64,000 nucleotides of DNA from Diphasiastrum complanatum (lineage: Eukaryota > Streptophyta > Lycopodiopsida > Lycopodiales > Lycopodiaceae), in assembly GCA_029204225.1 (NCBI GenBank), contig CM055102.1, positions 45,256,984-45,320,983 of the forward strand. Reading direction: 5' to 3'. The notes under the pieces are model-generated. The model did no database searches. It saw only the letters and a program-made list of their open reading frames with translations, and was not told the origin of the DNA. The position numbers were made by a program, and so were the translations under genes. Below, piece after piece: positions 1 to 12,138 of this stretch. Numbering within the stretch: position 1 is the stretch's first letter; each line of letters starts with the position of its first letter.

Positions 1-2700
1 CTTTATTCACATCTATCTTGAAGGGCATCTTTCTTTTCTTTATCTTAGTAGCATATTGGTGTTTCCTTTGGTTTCTGAAAGCCAATCAATTTTCATGAAT
101 TCAGTAATAGATTATCCTGCTCTAAAACCTTCTCAGATTGATTCCACTTTGTACATTAACATAAGCCAATACTATATACAAAACCACATAGATTTTAGGA
201 ACCTAATCGCATATCAATTTATGTAATCTGGTTAGAAAATTGATAAACCCGCTCCGGCTAGACCTTAGTGTAACCCTAACACGGATAACCCCTGGTCTAT
301 GTTTATATTCCAATTTCTGTAAAGGAATCTAGAATGTTCTGGAGTTAAGATTTGGTTTAGGCTGAAAGCTCCAGATTCAGCAAGGATAAGGTTTAAACTC
401 GATTTAGTAAAACTTCCATCTACTGGTTCCGCAAAGAGTTCCACAAAGAGTTTCGATTGTTTATTTTGTTAAGTGCCGCACTTAAATACTGGCAAATCTG
501 CATATAGGTCGGCAAAGAAACCGTTCCCTCAAGACTTGCATTATCGTCAATCATTATTGATCACATAAAACAAGAAACTGCTCCAATTAGTTGACAGATT
601 CCGAAATCCTCAACCTAAAGTGAAAGTTACTGTGACCTGATAGCTGACTGATTACATCTCTTGAAAACATTTGTGGTTCTTTCAAAATATTACGTAACGG
701 TGATTTTCGAATTCCATTCAATATGGACCGAAACTGTGAAAATTGATTTCCAACATCGAATTTTTAGTTTCATTGATACCAATCCATTTCGAACTGATTT
801 CGAAACATCTAGCATGCATCTAAGTCAACATACAGTGATTAACAAAAAAAATCGACTTTTTTATGTAAATTGCCTAATTTAACTGAAGAATTGCTTTGCA
901 ATTTTTACCAAAATTGTATCCATGCATGAAATTTAACCAACCGAACTACTATAACACTATGTACCATGTCCTAGACATTTCAAATTTTTTGCAAATTTCG
1001 AACTAAAATTTGCCAAAACTTTCGACGATCACGACTTTGGCTACAGAGCACCAAATTTGTTGTTGTAAAGCACAGTATAGAGGGAGAGTAGGTGAACAAG
1101 ATGATTGCCATGTCACCCAGCCACTTGGGCTTCACACATGCGAGCTGTAACAGCCTGAAATCACTGTAGGAGGGCGCACTTTTCCTAGCATGAATTCCTA
1201 CTACAATCTTATATGCAATCAATTAGAGGTTATAAGCCCTCTACTAAGGTTCATTAGAGAGCAATAGAAGCTTCTATCAGGTCCAGCACCGAAACTTGCT
1301 TCTAGGGAGGCTGCCATCAAGCAAAACTTCGGATAGACGGTGCCTAATCCTCCCACCACCAAATTGGGTACATGAGGGCTTGAATCAGAGGCACTACTAC
1401 CTATCTTTTAGACTATGTACAGGTTTAGAGGTTTAAGATCCACTACAACGAGTTATTCATGCTCAAAAACCATAAAAAAATACAATAAATTTTGACTTTT
1501 CGAGCCCCCTAACAGTGACTGATTCCTACCAAACTTGTTCACAGCCCCTGGACAGCTTCAATACACACCTGAGAACGTGCACTACTATTCCCTACTGAGT
1601 TTTAAACTAAAGTTTTATATGCCAAGCTTTCACACATGCACACACGAGGAGGTTTTCTCCATTGGTACAACATCATGGTTTACACATAGCAGTAATTTCT
1701 TATTGGTGTAGCATTGGTTTTCCATAGTGGGTACCCCAAGATGCTCATACTAGCTTCTTTTGGTATGTTTGGTCCATACGACTTTTCTAGTATATGCTTA
1801 TTCATCATGATGACTTCATTTGGCTGGGCCACTTGTATACCTTGAGAGACCTTGACATCACCATTAAATGGATTATGTGTATCATGTTGCAGCTTCGTGG
1901 ATCACCATAGATCCTTCATGCAACAACTTACTAGCATATGTACTTTTTACGATTTGTACACGGCATTGACTTTCTTAGATGGCCTCCCTAGCATATGTCA
2001 TTTTACAGTTTATCTGTTGTAGCAATTACATTAACTTGTTTTCTCATTTCAGCCCACATTGCTTGGGGGGGGGGGGTTTCATTTCAGTTCTCTATATTTA
2101 TAATAACTGGCCCTCTATTATGAATATTAGTTCTCCAAGCTAATGGGAGCACTATAATCTGTTTCCCTTCAGAAGTCTTGCCTCACTTACTTTTCACATT
2201 ATGCATTGCGGTTTCTTGGAAGGTTCCTTTACGGTTCCGCAAAAGAACATAAATAAAGGTGAAAGAAGGCCAAGTAATATGTTGTGTTGATGAGAATGTA
2301 GGTCGGACCAATTTCACCGATCAAGTCATGCTTCCCAAGGGACAATGGCCGAAATGGTAAGCTAAGAGCTTATGTGTTCAGGTATGCTTTTCTGGATGTA
2401 CATATGCATAGGTAATTTCAGCTTTCTAAAAGCTGTATGATGTCTAAGGCAGGCCCTTTCATTTCATTTCTTGAATGATTCGCGTACCAATAAACAAAAA
2501 AGCAGCTGAAAACATTTATGCAACAACTAGGTTTGCACAGGTGTTTGGTGTGCCTGGTAATGTGAATTTACCTAGAATGTGTGCTTGCTAACTTTGTTCA
2601 TAATCTCTATAATTCTCTACATAATTTTGGGGAGTTTGGGGAGTAATGCTGATTCACCTGGAATGTGCAATCGCTAACTATGTTTTTTAGTGTATATGAT
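1..2700. other. Non-coding stretch, nothing recognised
   Basis: Only short AT-rich open frames are present and none shows a recognisable motif. A run of 12 G lies at 2065-2076. I see no LTR, PBS or tRNA-like structure. Confidence 0.5.
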
Positions 2701-2734
2701 CCTCTGCACTAGACATGAGTTTGTCCAACTTGAC

Positions 2735-3080
2735 CTCAATAAGTCATAAAGTGTCATGAATGCACATTACAAAGAATGGCATCACATAACAACAACACAT
2801 GTAAAAAATGATCAAAAAGCAATTTTTCAACTACCAATATTCTTAGAGGAGTAATTTTTGTCAACAGTTGATCTCCTATAAGAAAGAGCAATGAGTGCTC
2901 ATTAATATCAAATTGTCTATTTTGAAACTTTCAGAGAATCTCTAAGTAATAGTCTCTTAAGGTCCTTAAGGGAACTTTCGAGAAAGCTAATATAATAGTG
3001 AGGCTGCTATGCTAACCCATGGTACACAACAAATAGCCCAAGTACTCGTGAATTCCTATTGTGCATACCCCCTCCTGGCA
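2735..3080 (-). repeat. LTR-like repeat A
   Basis: This stretch resembles 5310-5579 and then 7065-7215 in the same orientation. Shared landmarks are AATGGCATCACATAA, AGCAATTTTTCAACTA, AAGCAATGAGT and CCTTAAGGGAAC, followed by a CCTGGCA..CATGAACCATAT-like end. The two copies bracket a minus-strand gypsy gag relic, so I infer that they are its eroded LTRs: A would be the 3' LTR and B the 5' LTR. The divergence is large, and no clean TG..CA ends or target duplication were found. An ordinary segmental duplication is the alternative. Confidence 0.4.
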
Positions 3081-3329
3081 AGCTCATCAACCATATACTA
3101 CTGTTGTCTATTTATAACATGCCCTACTAACAAAACATTGCCCCCAATGTGGGCTATCAAATGAAAAGTACTAGAATAAGTTCCTTGTTGTTGAAAAATT
3201 GAAAAAAATGATCCCATGTGCTAAGGTTGAGGAGCCTGTAGATTATGAGAATCAATGGGGACCGCTAAAGGCAATGCCATAAGTGCAAAAACATCAGTGG
3301 ACTCCAGGCCAATATGCTCTGGACTGACC

Positions 3330-4480
3330 TTGGTATATGAAACTGGCTGGTTGCTGATGAAAGAATGGGTGTTGCCAATATCAATCAAGGGAATGAACTC
3401 TCTACTTGTAATATGTACCGGTGGTTGTACATTTCAAAGCCTTGGTCATGTAGCATAAGCAAGCCGTGCATGACACTTTGCCAACTCTGTCTTTGTCTCT
3501 ATCTCAGTAGCCTCTTGTAAAACATGAGTTATGACCTTAGCTTGGACTCATCAACAACCTTAGCCTCATGTAGTTGTGGAGCAGTGTTGGCATTAGGTGG
3601 CTGTTTGTAAATCCTAGCCACAAATGATTTCGGCTACTACACTAATTGCATTGGTTCTCTGCGCAAACTGTAGCTTGGACTCATCAACAGCATTATCCTT
3701 GTTTAGTTGTGGAGCAGTGGTGCATTAGGTAGCACTTTGTAATCTCTAGCCACTGATTTGCTCTTTTACACTTAAAGCATGGGTTCTTTGCGCAGACCTT
3801 AGTCATCTCCTTTGTATTGTACTGACAACAGAATGCAGGCTTGGATACTTGATCTAGAAGCAATAGTAGTATGAGTGGTGCTATTGGAACATGCATCAGA
3901 AACATATTGTGATAATGGAGGCCGTGCAGAGGCCCAGGGAGCTGCAGTTGATGAAGCTGACTGATCCTGAGAAGTGATACTTATGCTGTAATGTGCAGCT
4001 AAAGACATGGCAGTATAAAGTGTGTTTGATCTGAGGGAGGGCCAAATCATGTTTGAGAGGTCCTTATAGTCCTGATGTATAGTATTGAAAAACCTCTAGT
4101 TTCTGAAAATCAGGAAAGAAATAATAAATCTCAAGACAACTGTCCCCATAAGTTGATACAGTACCAATCGGCCATAGATTACAAAAGGTATCCCGTTGTA
4201 TAAGCCACTGAGGATGAATCATATCATCTCTAATAACATGCTTGAGCTGCCAACTAGATTTTGTGGATATAAGTCTTGGGATATATGTCTCTAGCTTGGT
4301 CAACCAATTCTTTGGCCCATTCCCATCAAAGGACCCCGAATATACAGTAAGTTGCATCTTATCCTTGAATCCCTCGACAGAAGTTGTCACAGAACAGAAA
4401 GTGCCACTGGAGCAGGGACGCAAGGGATGTAGTAATGCAATTTGTACCATTGCATATCGTGAAGGTATAACTGCCATCGG
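3330..4480 (-). pseudogene. Ty3/gypsy gag-protease relic
   Basis: Read on the minus strand, several short frames match in order the Gag of the gypsy element at 48-53 kb. About 4350-4380 gives YSGSFDGNGPKNW (full element YSGSSDGNLLKNW); about 4210-4230 gives HPQWL; about 4015-4040 gives an AMSLA block; about 3760-3800 gives a zinc-knuckle-like CFKCKRANQW. The DNA at 3340-3460 resembles the region just upstream of and into the protease. Frameshifts separate the pieces. Integrase and reverse transcriptase are absent, so pol was lost, probably by a deletion running into repeat A. It is a dead Gag, formerly the particle coat protein. Confidence 0.7.
3537..3805. repeat. Tandem duplication of about 136 bp inside the gag relic
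   Basis: Two adjacent copies share GCTTGGACTCATCAACA, AGTTGTGGAGCAGTG, ATTAGGT and GGTTCT.TGCGCA. The boundary is near 3672. The copies differ by many substitutions and small indels, so the duplication is old. It covers the zinc-knuckle region of the relic. Confidence 0.7.
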
Positions 4481-5309
4481 TTTTGTCTCCTACTGCGCAA
4501 AAAGTTCAGCAATCTGCAATGAAATCCTCTTGAAAGGCCTGATGTGCATGTCTGTGCGTATCAGTGAAATTTGTACCCAACTGATGTATAGAAGCAGTAT
4601 GATTTTAGACAATGGGCCTCAAATCCTCACTGTTAGCACTAGCAGGTGCACAAGTAGGAGCCCTTGAGTGGTAAGAATCACTCAGTGTTGGCCTATGAGA
4701 GTGCTGGATATTGTCCCTCCAAACTATGTACTGTGTTAAAGATATGTGAAATGACAGTAGATAACACCATAGCTGAGCTTATTAGTCTCAGGTAAGTGAG
4801 AACTATTCAGTGGTGGTTAGATTGGAAAAGTTACCTCTGAGTAGTGTGGCTGACAGACAACCCTTTGTAAAATGAATCGCTGCCATTTGGTGATAAAGAA
4901 ACTTGGAAGTCCAATGTCCAATTGCTACCCAGCAATGGATCTCGAAGTAGATCGCTGATGGTGGTAGCAACCAGCCCGGCAATTGTTGATTTAAATGCTT
5001 GCAAAAGGCAAATTATTGACGCAAATAGGAACAAAAAGTGAATTACCAGTACAGAAAGATCCTACCAATTGATCTTTGGAGCCAACAGAGGAAAGGAAAC
5101 CATCTTGTAACACAATTGTTGATACAGGTGGTGTTTGGATGTGGATTGCTAGACAAAAAAGTTCTCCTTTGGTTAATCATTAACCATTTCAGAAATAGTT
5201 AAATCACTGGAAGAGATGCCTCTTACAAGTCAGTCGCTGAGGAAGGTGGTCAGTGGAGACCAAATGTTGGAGGTGAATGTAGATCAATCGCTGAAAATGA
5301 CAATTACAT
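4481..5309. other. Unassigned sequence between gag relic and repeat B
   Basis: No motif was recognised on either strand. By position it would be the leader and the N-terminal gag region of the eroded element, but similarity to the 52.5-53 kb gag start is too weak to claim. Confidence 0.3.
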
Positions 5310-5579
5310 GCCTCAGTGCTTTGATGCCATGCCATGAACACACGTCACAGAAAATGGCATCACATAAAAAGAATAATAAATACCAACAAAAAAATCAAAG
5401 AGCAATTTTTCAACTAAGAATATTGAAGTTATATTCTGATCCCCAACAAGGAAAAGCAATGAGTCTCCTACAAAGAACTCAGGAATATCAAATCATCAAC
5501 TATAGCAAATTTCGATACTAGTTTATGGAGGCCCTTAAGGGAACCTTAAATGAGGCTACTGTAATATTAGGGCTATTGA
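5310..5579 (-). repeat. LTR-like repeat B, left part
   Basis: This matches repeat A (2735-3080). It is cut at 5579 by the short LTR element that begins at 5580 and resumes after 7064 with sequence ending in a CCTGGCAGGGTTCATGAACC block. See repeat A for the interpretation as an eroded LTR. Confidence 0.4.
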
Positions 5580-7064
5580 TGTTAGAGTTAATGTTCACAG
5601 TGAAGTCTCTTAGAATTTAGTTAGACTCAAGGTCGAGATTCTAGTGCTTGATTTGGAGCACAAGTTTTGCTATAGATAGGTGTTGGGTGCTTTTATCTTA
5701 AATAGAGACATCAATTAGGCAATTGCTTTAAGGTTGCTTGTGCTTTTCCATTTTGGCATAGACTATTGTCTATAAGTATGTAGTGTGTCCTAGTTCATTT
5801 GCAATGGGACATAGTTTGAGTACAGCTCATCATTATGCTTCATCATTGTTGTTTGTGTTCTCTTCCATGTATGTGTATGGGAGATCAACAGTTGGCAGAG
5901 GTTGGAAGTTACAGGATAGCCAACTTTAGAAGGTCTAAGATTGGACAAGGTTCAAGTACTTTGTGTGAGAAAGTATTTGAAGAGGAGTATCAGTTTTTTT
6001 TGTGTGAGGAAGTATTGCATAGGTTTTGTCTTTCTATTGAGGATGCTCTATTACTTGCACATTTGGTTTGGTTCATAGATGACATTCTATTTGAATCATT
6101 GTTGGAGAGTGATTAGTTTTCAAGATGAGGGAGTAGCTCAACTAAGTCCATCACAGGTGGTAACTTATCAGAGTACTAGGAGAATTGAAGGATTCAACAC
6201 AAGTGGAGCCAACTACTTATGAAGTACAAGTTTCTAACATGGGTGTTGACGTAGGAGATTTGGTGTTGACATTTGTAGATCCATTTCCTACTTATGATTG
6301 TTATGATGGTGCTATGGTAATCAAAGAGGATCACATTTTCTTTATGGTTGTTGGTGAGATCCTTACATATCGGGTGATATGTTGCACTCATGGAGGTCAC
6401 ACATATGCACTAAGGGACATGAAGACAAACACAAGACATTGGGAAGTCATGTGAAGTAGGTTCATATGAAAAGGATTATCATATGAAGGAATTCTACATC
6501 GACATACAGAGGAAGTTCTACATTGAGTAATGAAGACATTGAGATCAAAGTTTATCGTGGATTCTACATCAGAATTGGGGATCTTCATTACATGGGCGTC
6601 ATGGAGGATACACATTCATACTTGTGTTATGCATAGTTCTTGTTATTAACAATGTAAATATTAAGGGGGAGTATTAGAGTTAATTTCCACATTGTTACCC
6701 CTACTGTTGTCATCTAGGGTTAATTAGGATTATTTGGCCATGCCTGCATGGTAATTCTAGGGGCCTATATTTAGTGAAGTCATGTTAGAATTTAGTTAGA
6801 CTCAAGGTCGAGATTGTAGTGCTTGATTTGGAGCACAAGTTTTGCTATAGATAGGTGTTGGGTTCTTTTATCTTATATAGAGACATCAATTAGGCAATTG
6901 CTTTAAGGTTGCTTTGCTTTTGCTTTTTGGCATAGACTATTGTCTATAAGTATGTAGTGCGTCCTAGTTCATTTGCACAGGGACATAGTTTGAGTACATC
7001 TCATCATTATGCTTCATTATTGTTGTTTGTGTTCTCTTCCATGTATGTGTATGGCTATTCAACA
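5580..7064 (+). mobile_element. Short non-autonomous LTR retrotransposon
   Basis: Direct LTRs lie at 5580-5890 and 6672-7064. They share GTTAGACTCAAGGTCGAGAT, TTGATTTGGAGCACAAG and TGTTTGTGTTCTCTTCCATG and end in CAACA. The 5' copy lacks about 90 bp that the 3' copy has near its start. The 5' LTR begins TGTTAGAG; the 3' LTR begins TATTAGAG, with the TG mutated. A weak PBS-like TTGGCAGAG follows the 5' LTR, and a polypurine tract (AAGGGGGAG) ends just before 6672, so the element reads on the plus strand. The 780-bp interior has small open frames (5835-6116, 6185-6454) with no Gag, RT or integrase motifs. It therefore depended on proteins in trans, like a TRIM or LARD element. I see no clear target duplication. 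Confidence 0.75.
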
Positions 7065-7215
7065 ATAGGAATCTTTTGGGTAACTTGTATGAGCAAGTCG
7101 GTTTTCTAACTATCGAACCTTAGAGCACACAACAAAAAGCACGACAAGAAACTGTGGATTCTTAGTGGGCCCATGCCTTCCTGGCAGGGTTCATGAACCA
7201 TATGGCTAAACATAA
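7065..7215 (-). repeat. LTR-like repeat B, right part
   Basis: This continues repeat B after the short LTR element. The block CCTGGCAGGGTTCATGAACC matches the end of repeat A near 3073-3095. Confidence 0.35.
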
Positions 7216-7370
7216 TGACTGGGCCATTTGAAATAAGGAATGGGATCCACCAATAAAAACTAGGTCATACGATCAATAATTTCAATCTTGCAATATGGAG
7301 TCCTATAATGGATCGATATAATGCATTATATTCTATTGGATGACCTTGGATACGTTATTTTTGTTTGTAG

Positions 7371-7503
7371 GTGTGCGGATTGCAAGGGCAGTGGTTTGAG
7401 CTATTGCTCACGCTGCTTTGGAACAGGGGAGAGGAGAGGAGTAATTGGTTTCCATGTCCTAGAAGAGGATACGACAATCCAAAGGAAGAATGGATCTCAC
7501 CGC
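7371..7503 (+). pseudogene. Cys-rich DnaJ-type zinc-finger-like exon
   Basis: The plus frame shows CxxCxGxGxxxCxxCxGTGERR, followed by VIGF. This spacing fits half of the cysteine-rich zinc-binding domain of DnaJ/BSD2-like plant proteins, which normally has two such pairs. A possible splice acceptor (TTTTTGTTTGTAG) precedes it at about 7357-7369. The frame stops at 7504; a +1 frame continues with RRGYDNPKEEW, which may mean a frameshift or a downstream donor. No other exons were found nearby. It is probably a lone exon or a captured fragment. The motif is visible; the family assignment is an inference. Confidence 0.35.
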
Positions 7504-7599
7504 TAAGCTCTAGGCAAAAGTTACACGAATCACTAGATATGTGTGCAAGATTCCTTTTTAGGCCACAGCCATATCGACAAAGTGATTAATCATGAAATG

Positions 7600-9900
7600 T
7601 TTTGTGCATCAATTTTGCCGCTATATCTGATTAGTTGTGTACATCAAGTGTGGAAGGAATAGCAACAAGTTGGGAAAGAGAGTCGTGTTCGAAGGTGTAT
7701 GCCCCTTTGATGCCAAATTTAGAAATTCTTGGAGTTTGGCTATTTTCATGTTTTTATTTTTCTCTGATGTCCATCATCTGTGGTCATTATGAGTAGTAGC
7801 ATATGCTACACTTGCTATGAAAGTGCTTAAAGCTAGTCAATGATGCTTACGTTGTCAACATGTGGCCTGTTGGTTGTCAACTTCTTTTTTAACCTTGAAT
7901 TGGGAAATCTATTTCACTCGGTTGCACATGGACATATAAGATGCAAATAGTGATCTTCACAAGGATTCCATCTTTGAGTGAATACAATGGTTGACATTAA
8001 AAGGTCTTGAAAGTGGAGCTTCTATGGTTGTTTGATGCTCTTGCAATTCATTTAAATCTTAATAAGCTTTTTGTGTATACTACATACTCTGGCTGTTTTC
8101 TGTACACATTGCTGTAGTGCAAGCTTTGCCTGAGATACCGCTTTGGGCTTGTTATGGGAGAAGTTTTCTCAGAGGAGTGAACCTTCTTGAAGTGTTTATA
8201 CATGTTCCAGGATATTCGCCAAGTCCTGGCTTATCTCAAATCTTTTAACTTGCAATTTTTGCTGAAGCTGTGCTTGTTGAGAGCTTTTCTTTTTGACCTT
8301 TTATTTATCTCTGCACTTTTTAAGCTCCATGTCCATTTTAGATGTTCATTGGGTTTTATTGATTTTGTTGGTTTATGTCAGTTTTACATTTAAAGAAAGC
8401 TTCCTTCTCATCATTTGATGAGCAATACATGTTAAAAACATGTTTTTCTAGAAAAGCTCATGTTGATTGTCTCAACTTAAGGCACTGCCCTCAATTTTAA
8501 GGCACTCAAATACTCTTGAAGAAGTAAAGGCTTCCAAAGATTTATGGCTGTGAGGCCTGGTCCTATCATGACAATTTGATGTGAACTTGCTGCCTGCATT
8601 TTAAGTTCAAGCTTGAGGCTCTTTAGACTGGCATTACAAAAGCTTAAAATATGTGTCTTCCAAGGATCTTTTTATATAATGATTTTCAAGGATCGAATTG
8701 CTATTTGAAAGAATATGGAAGATGCAAGACAATTCTGTCCTATAAGTGGACTTTATAAAAATCTCTCAGCAGACATAGGAAAGTCTTTACTGACAGAAAA
8801 GTCCTGGATAAATGTCCAAACGTACACAGATACTATGAAGTGCAGTTATTTTTTACTGCATTATGTTCAGCACCTATAATATGGGACTAACCTTCGCAAA
8901 GCATTACGAAAAAAGCAACTTAAGAACTGAAATACCATTGGGAAGTGACAAGTTAACGATCTAGTGCTCTTGCAAGGCTCAATGACAGTGTTAAAGTTCT
9001 TATTCCGGAGCCTGAAAGAAGTCTACAGAGCATGTCTTAAACTTAAGGTTACTGATTCTGTGCAGATTTGTAACAAAAATCAGCAGCAACTGTGTAAGTT
9101 TTGATAAGTTCGAAGAAAGAGAAATGTCTCTCCATACCCCAAAGATTGTTCATGTCTCTCTCCGCAACAGGCCTTCAAACCATATTCAAACTTTCATGAA
9201 GCAAACATTCGAATGATAACTACTAGCATTATGACTTTTAAATACAGTTATCATATTGATAAACTCCTCTTCTTGTGCAAAGCTAAAGCACCAATGAATG
9301 TTTGTGTGAACGGTTGCATCAAACATTTCAATTAAAAACTTTGAACCTTCTACTGATAAGTGAGCTCCAGCTTCTGTTAAGTCCACTTTAGTGTCACAGC
9401 CTCTTGTAGTTTCCTTTTCCAAAACACTAACAATGGATAGGAGCAGGCAACAACTCATCCATCACATCTTCTGGAAGAACTTCATTTCAAGCATTCACAC
9501 AGATCTAAAAGGAGCATGACTGAATCCTTATAACAAGCTTTGTAGAAATTTCTTTCTGAAGGTGCAACTAATGAAAGTGGTCCAAGACACTTTCCCAAAT
9601 CTAAACACAGCTAATTTTGACATAGTTGAGACATTCTGCATATGAATTGCAGTTCCAAAGGGAGCTTAAGTAACAAACAGTAGCAATCAATTCTAAAGTA
9701 AGGAATTTGATGCCACAAAACCAATGCAAAAACAACTTCCACTGCTAGAGAACCCATGAATCAAGAGAAGCATAAAGTCAAGTCAGAAAGACCCGAAAAA
9801 GGTGAAGATTATAAATCCCAAAAAGACAGCTAAAATAGACCTCATTCCCTTGGTGTTACGTATCTGTTTTTGGAGATCCTTCTACAATTTCAAATCAAAT
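7600..9900. other. Non-coding stretch, nothing recognised
   Basis: There are short frames on both strands (8187-8393 plus, 9186-9458 minus) with no motif I recognise. No LTR, hairpin cluster or tandem array stands out. Confidence 0.4.
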
Positions 9901-9909
9901 CTCCTTAAA

Positions 9910-10068
9910 TCAAATCATTGACACTCTGTCTTGTTTTACTAGGTCTATGGCCTGCATATCTTTGATGAACAAGTGTACTTCATCTTGAACTTCTGAAATT
10001 CCATAATTATTCTCATCCAGTTTGTTGGCAACACTAACACCAACTTCTTCTTCGAAGGTGTTTGCCAT
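9910..10068 (-). CDS. Small acidic ORF, unknown
   Basis: An ATG-initiated 52-codon frame on the minus strand begins MANTFEEEVGVSVANK and ends at a TGA. The stretch after it (KLDENNYGIS) is faintly like the KL.GxNY start of copia Gag, but no downstream Gag follows. Function is unknown, and it may be a chance frame. Confidence 0.2.
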   Translation of the reverse strand: MANTFEEEVGVSVANKLDENNYGISEVQDEVHLFIKDMQAIDLVKQDRVSMI

Positions 10069-10877
10069 TGTAAATAGTTCCTCATTAACAAGAAATTGTA
10101 GTAGAGTGAAAAGCTTGAAGCAATTTTTTAACCTTTCTTAGAGTGAGTTTGATGCCTTTTTTTAACAAAGTTTTATCAGCTCAAACTACAAAAAAGTGCA
10201 CTTTGTGCTTTGAAATTTTCAATTTGCAATCTGTTTCATATATGCAAAAGAGTTTTCTTTAAGATATATAATATTCGTTTTGTCAAAATGCTTTAAATAC
10301 TTTTGTTTATCCTTGCAAACAAAACACTTGTACCCTCTTGCGCTTAGTTTCTAATATAATGATATTATATTAGTTACTAGCATTCGAAATAGGTTCACAC
10401 ATGCATAATAGTTTGTATCACTTGTGTGAGTACTATTGGCTGAATTTTTTTTTAATAGTTTTTAATGAGATGATGTTGCAAAACAAGCTAGTAGATGACA
10501 TAAAACTCTCTTAAGGTGTGGAAGGTGATACATCTATAATAGTTTTGGTAAAGTTTGTTAAATGACTAAAAAATTCTTGTAATCCAAGTTTCTAGGGGTA
10601 GATTCATCCCTTGCTAGGACTTGGGCCAGATTTATTCCTCCCTTGCTAGAAGCTAGTAAAGAATCATAAGAAAAATAGTCAAAGTGACTCGTAAGTTTTT
10701 CTGCCTAGTACAAGGTTGGAGAAGACCTCCTCAGTGTGCAAGAATCTAAAGCCTTGAAAATCTGAAGTAAAGTGAGATTGACAAGATCTCCACACGAATC
10801 ATGTGTTACAATAAACAAATAGCGTAGAGCACACTCTCAATAGTGACTCACACAAGACAAGAGGACAACACCAATCA

Positions 10878-11049
10878 AATTCTTTCATAACAAAGAGAAA
10901 CTAGTACCTAAGTGACAGAATACCAAGAGCTCCATAGAAGAATGTGGCCACCATAGAAAAGTAGCAGTCATGTGCATTTGTAATCCATCTTAAGGTGTTT
11001 TTATGTGCCTTAATGGTACATGGTAAAAAAGATAATTATTCTTTTCCTA
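10878..11049 (-). pseudogene. RT-like gene relic, copy 1, downstream part
   Basis: Read on the minus strand, the frame that leaves the copia target site at 11054 contains KAHKNTLRWITNAHDCYFS and then an A..F.GALG block. It matches copy 2 at 38.47-38.56 kb (KAHTKSFRWITNAHDYCFS). The HK..RWI block resembles the HK...R.I fingers region of reverse transcriptases. It continues the relic at 15839-18017 across the copia insertion. One in-frame stop lies at about 11032-11040, and the frame ends near 10900. Confidence 0.6.
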
Positions 11050-11054
11050 TCATA
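11050..11054. repeat. Target-site duplication TCATA (left)
   Basis: TCATA precedes the LTR start TGTGAAAG at 11055. The same five bases follow the end of the 3' LTR at 15839-15843. Confidence 0.85.
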
Positions 11055-11322
11055 TGTGAAAGATTCAACTAGTTTGATCATATTTGCTATATTTTCATAT
11101 TTGGCATATTGATGCCAACTTTGTATTTAGACTTAGAGATTGACTTTTCAAAGTTCATTAGTCTAAACGTCATTTAAATAAACACTTTTTGAAAGTGTGG
11201 GAAAGTTAGAAGGCGAGTTTGAGTATATTCAAATTCGAATGTTGGGTACATTGAATCTAGACCCAAAAATAGTAGGGTTAGCATTTTGGAGGGAAAGCCA
11301 AGTGGCCAAATAGGGTTTGGAC
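11055..11322 (+). repeat. Truncated 5' LTR of the copia unit
   Basis: This matches 15264-15510 of the 3' LTR (TGTGAAAGATTCAACTAGTT, CAAGTGGCCAAATAGGGTTT) with scattered differences and a short extra block near 11262-11273. Similarity stops abruptly after GGGTTTGGAC at 11322. The missing part would hold the TATA-like TTATAAAAGG (about 15521 in the 3' copy) and the R/U5 region. Confidence 0.85.
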
Positions 11323-11481
11323 TTGATTTTGAAATAGATGACCTTGTTGATGGAATTGATTTTGATGATGAGGAGCGACTTATGACTAGTGAAAAGTGCT
11401 TGACTAAGACTTTATCAAATATTGCTGAGGATGGACGAGGCAGACCATCCGATGAAGAATTCATGGCATTTTAATCCCAGA

Positions 11482-12103
11482 TGAGCTTCTCTTGTCCATC
11501 ATTAATGCATTTCACAGATGATTTCACTTCAGTAGGTGGTCATTATATTGATCATCCTGATCTGGTTGCCGTTGATGATGAAGAATGTGTAAGTGTTTAA
11601 ACTTCCTTGCTTTAGAATGTTCTTAAGTACTGAATGTATTTTTTATAACATATTTCTTATCGCAGGATGCTCTCATAATTGATGATTTTGCTGCGAGACA
11701 AGGTGGTTACAGACAACATGCATCCTCGTTCCAGAGGGATAGTGGACTTGGCCACTATCTTAGGCATTTCCTGAAGAATGAAATCTGTATTGCTCATTCG
11801 AAGTTGAGCCCAATTGGGGAGAGTCTGATAATGGCAGTTAAAGCTTTATCATTTTATCTAGGAGGACATAAATTTGTTAAGACAAATAAGATCATTTTTG
11901 TCAAAAGATCTTATGTTTTGAACATTCTAGGTTTTACTGATGGGAATGTTCCTTTAAGGAGCTCCCATTATTCATTGTACTCTACTTATATTGAACTTAG
12001 TGAAAATAAGGATAATGCACATCTATTAGATGCATACTCTTGCAGAAAATTTCTTCATGACAATACTGCCATAGAATCTGACACACAAGCTGATGATGAA
12101 TAG
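11482..12103 (+). CDS. Unknown two-exon gene fragment (cargo)
   Basis: An open plus-strand frame runs from about 11482 to 11588, then a 77-bp intron with GTAAGT donor (11589) and TTATCGCAG acceptor (ending 11665), then an in-frame exon to a stop at 12103. The joined frame is about 180 residues. Visible pieces are VDDEEC at the junction, IIDDFAARQGG after it, and an acidic C-terminus ending ESDTQADDE. Another acidic frame just upstream (11323-11474, FEIDDLVDGIDFDDEE) may be an earlier exon. I do not recognise the family. It lies convergent to the minus-strand cargo gene, as if both came from one two-gene locus or two-gene transposon. Confidence 0.45.
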
Positions 12104-12138
12104 TGGACACTTTGTATTTTGTTAGAATTCAATCAATA

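Noticed and set aside
4242-4667. Plus ORF of 141 codons
   Set aside because: It lies opposite the gag relic, whose minus-strand residues match the 52-kb Gag; the plus frame has no motif.
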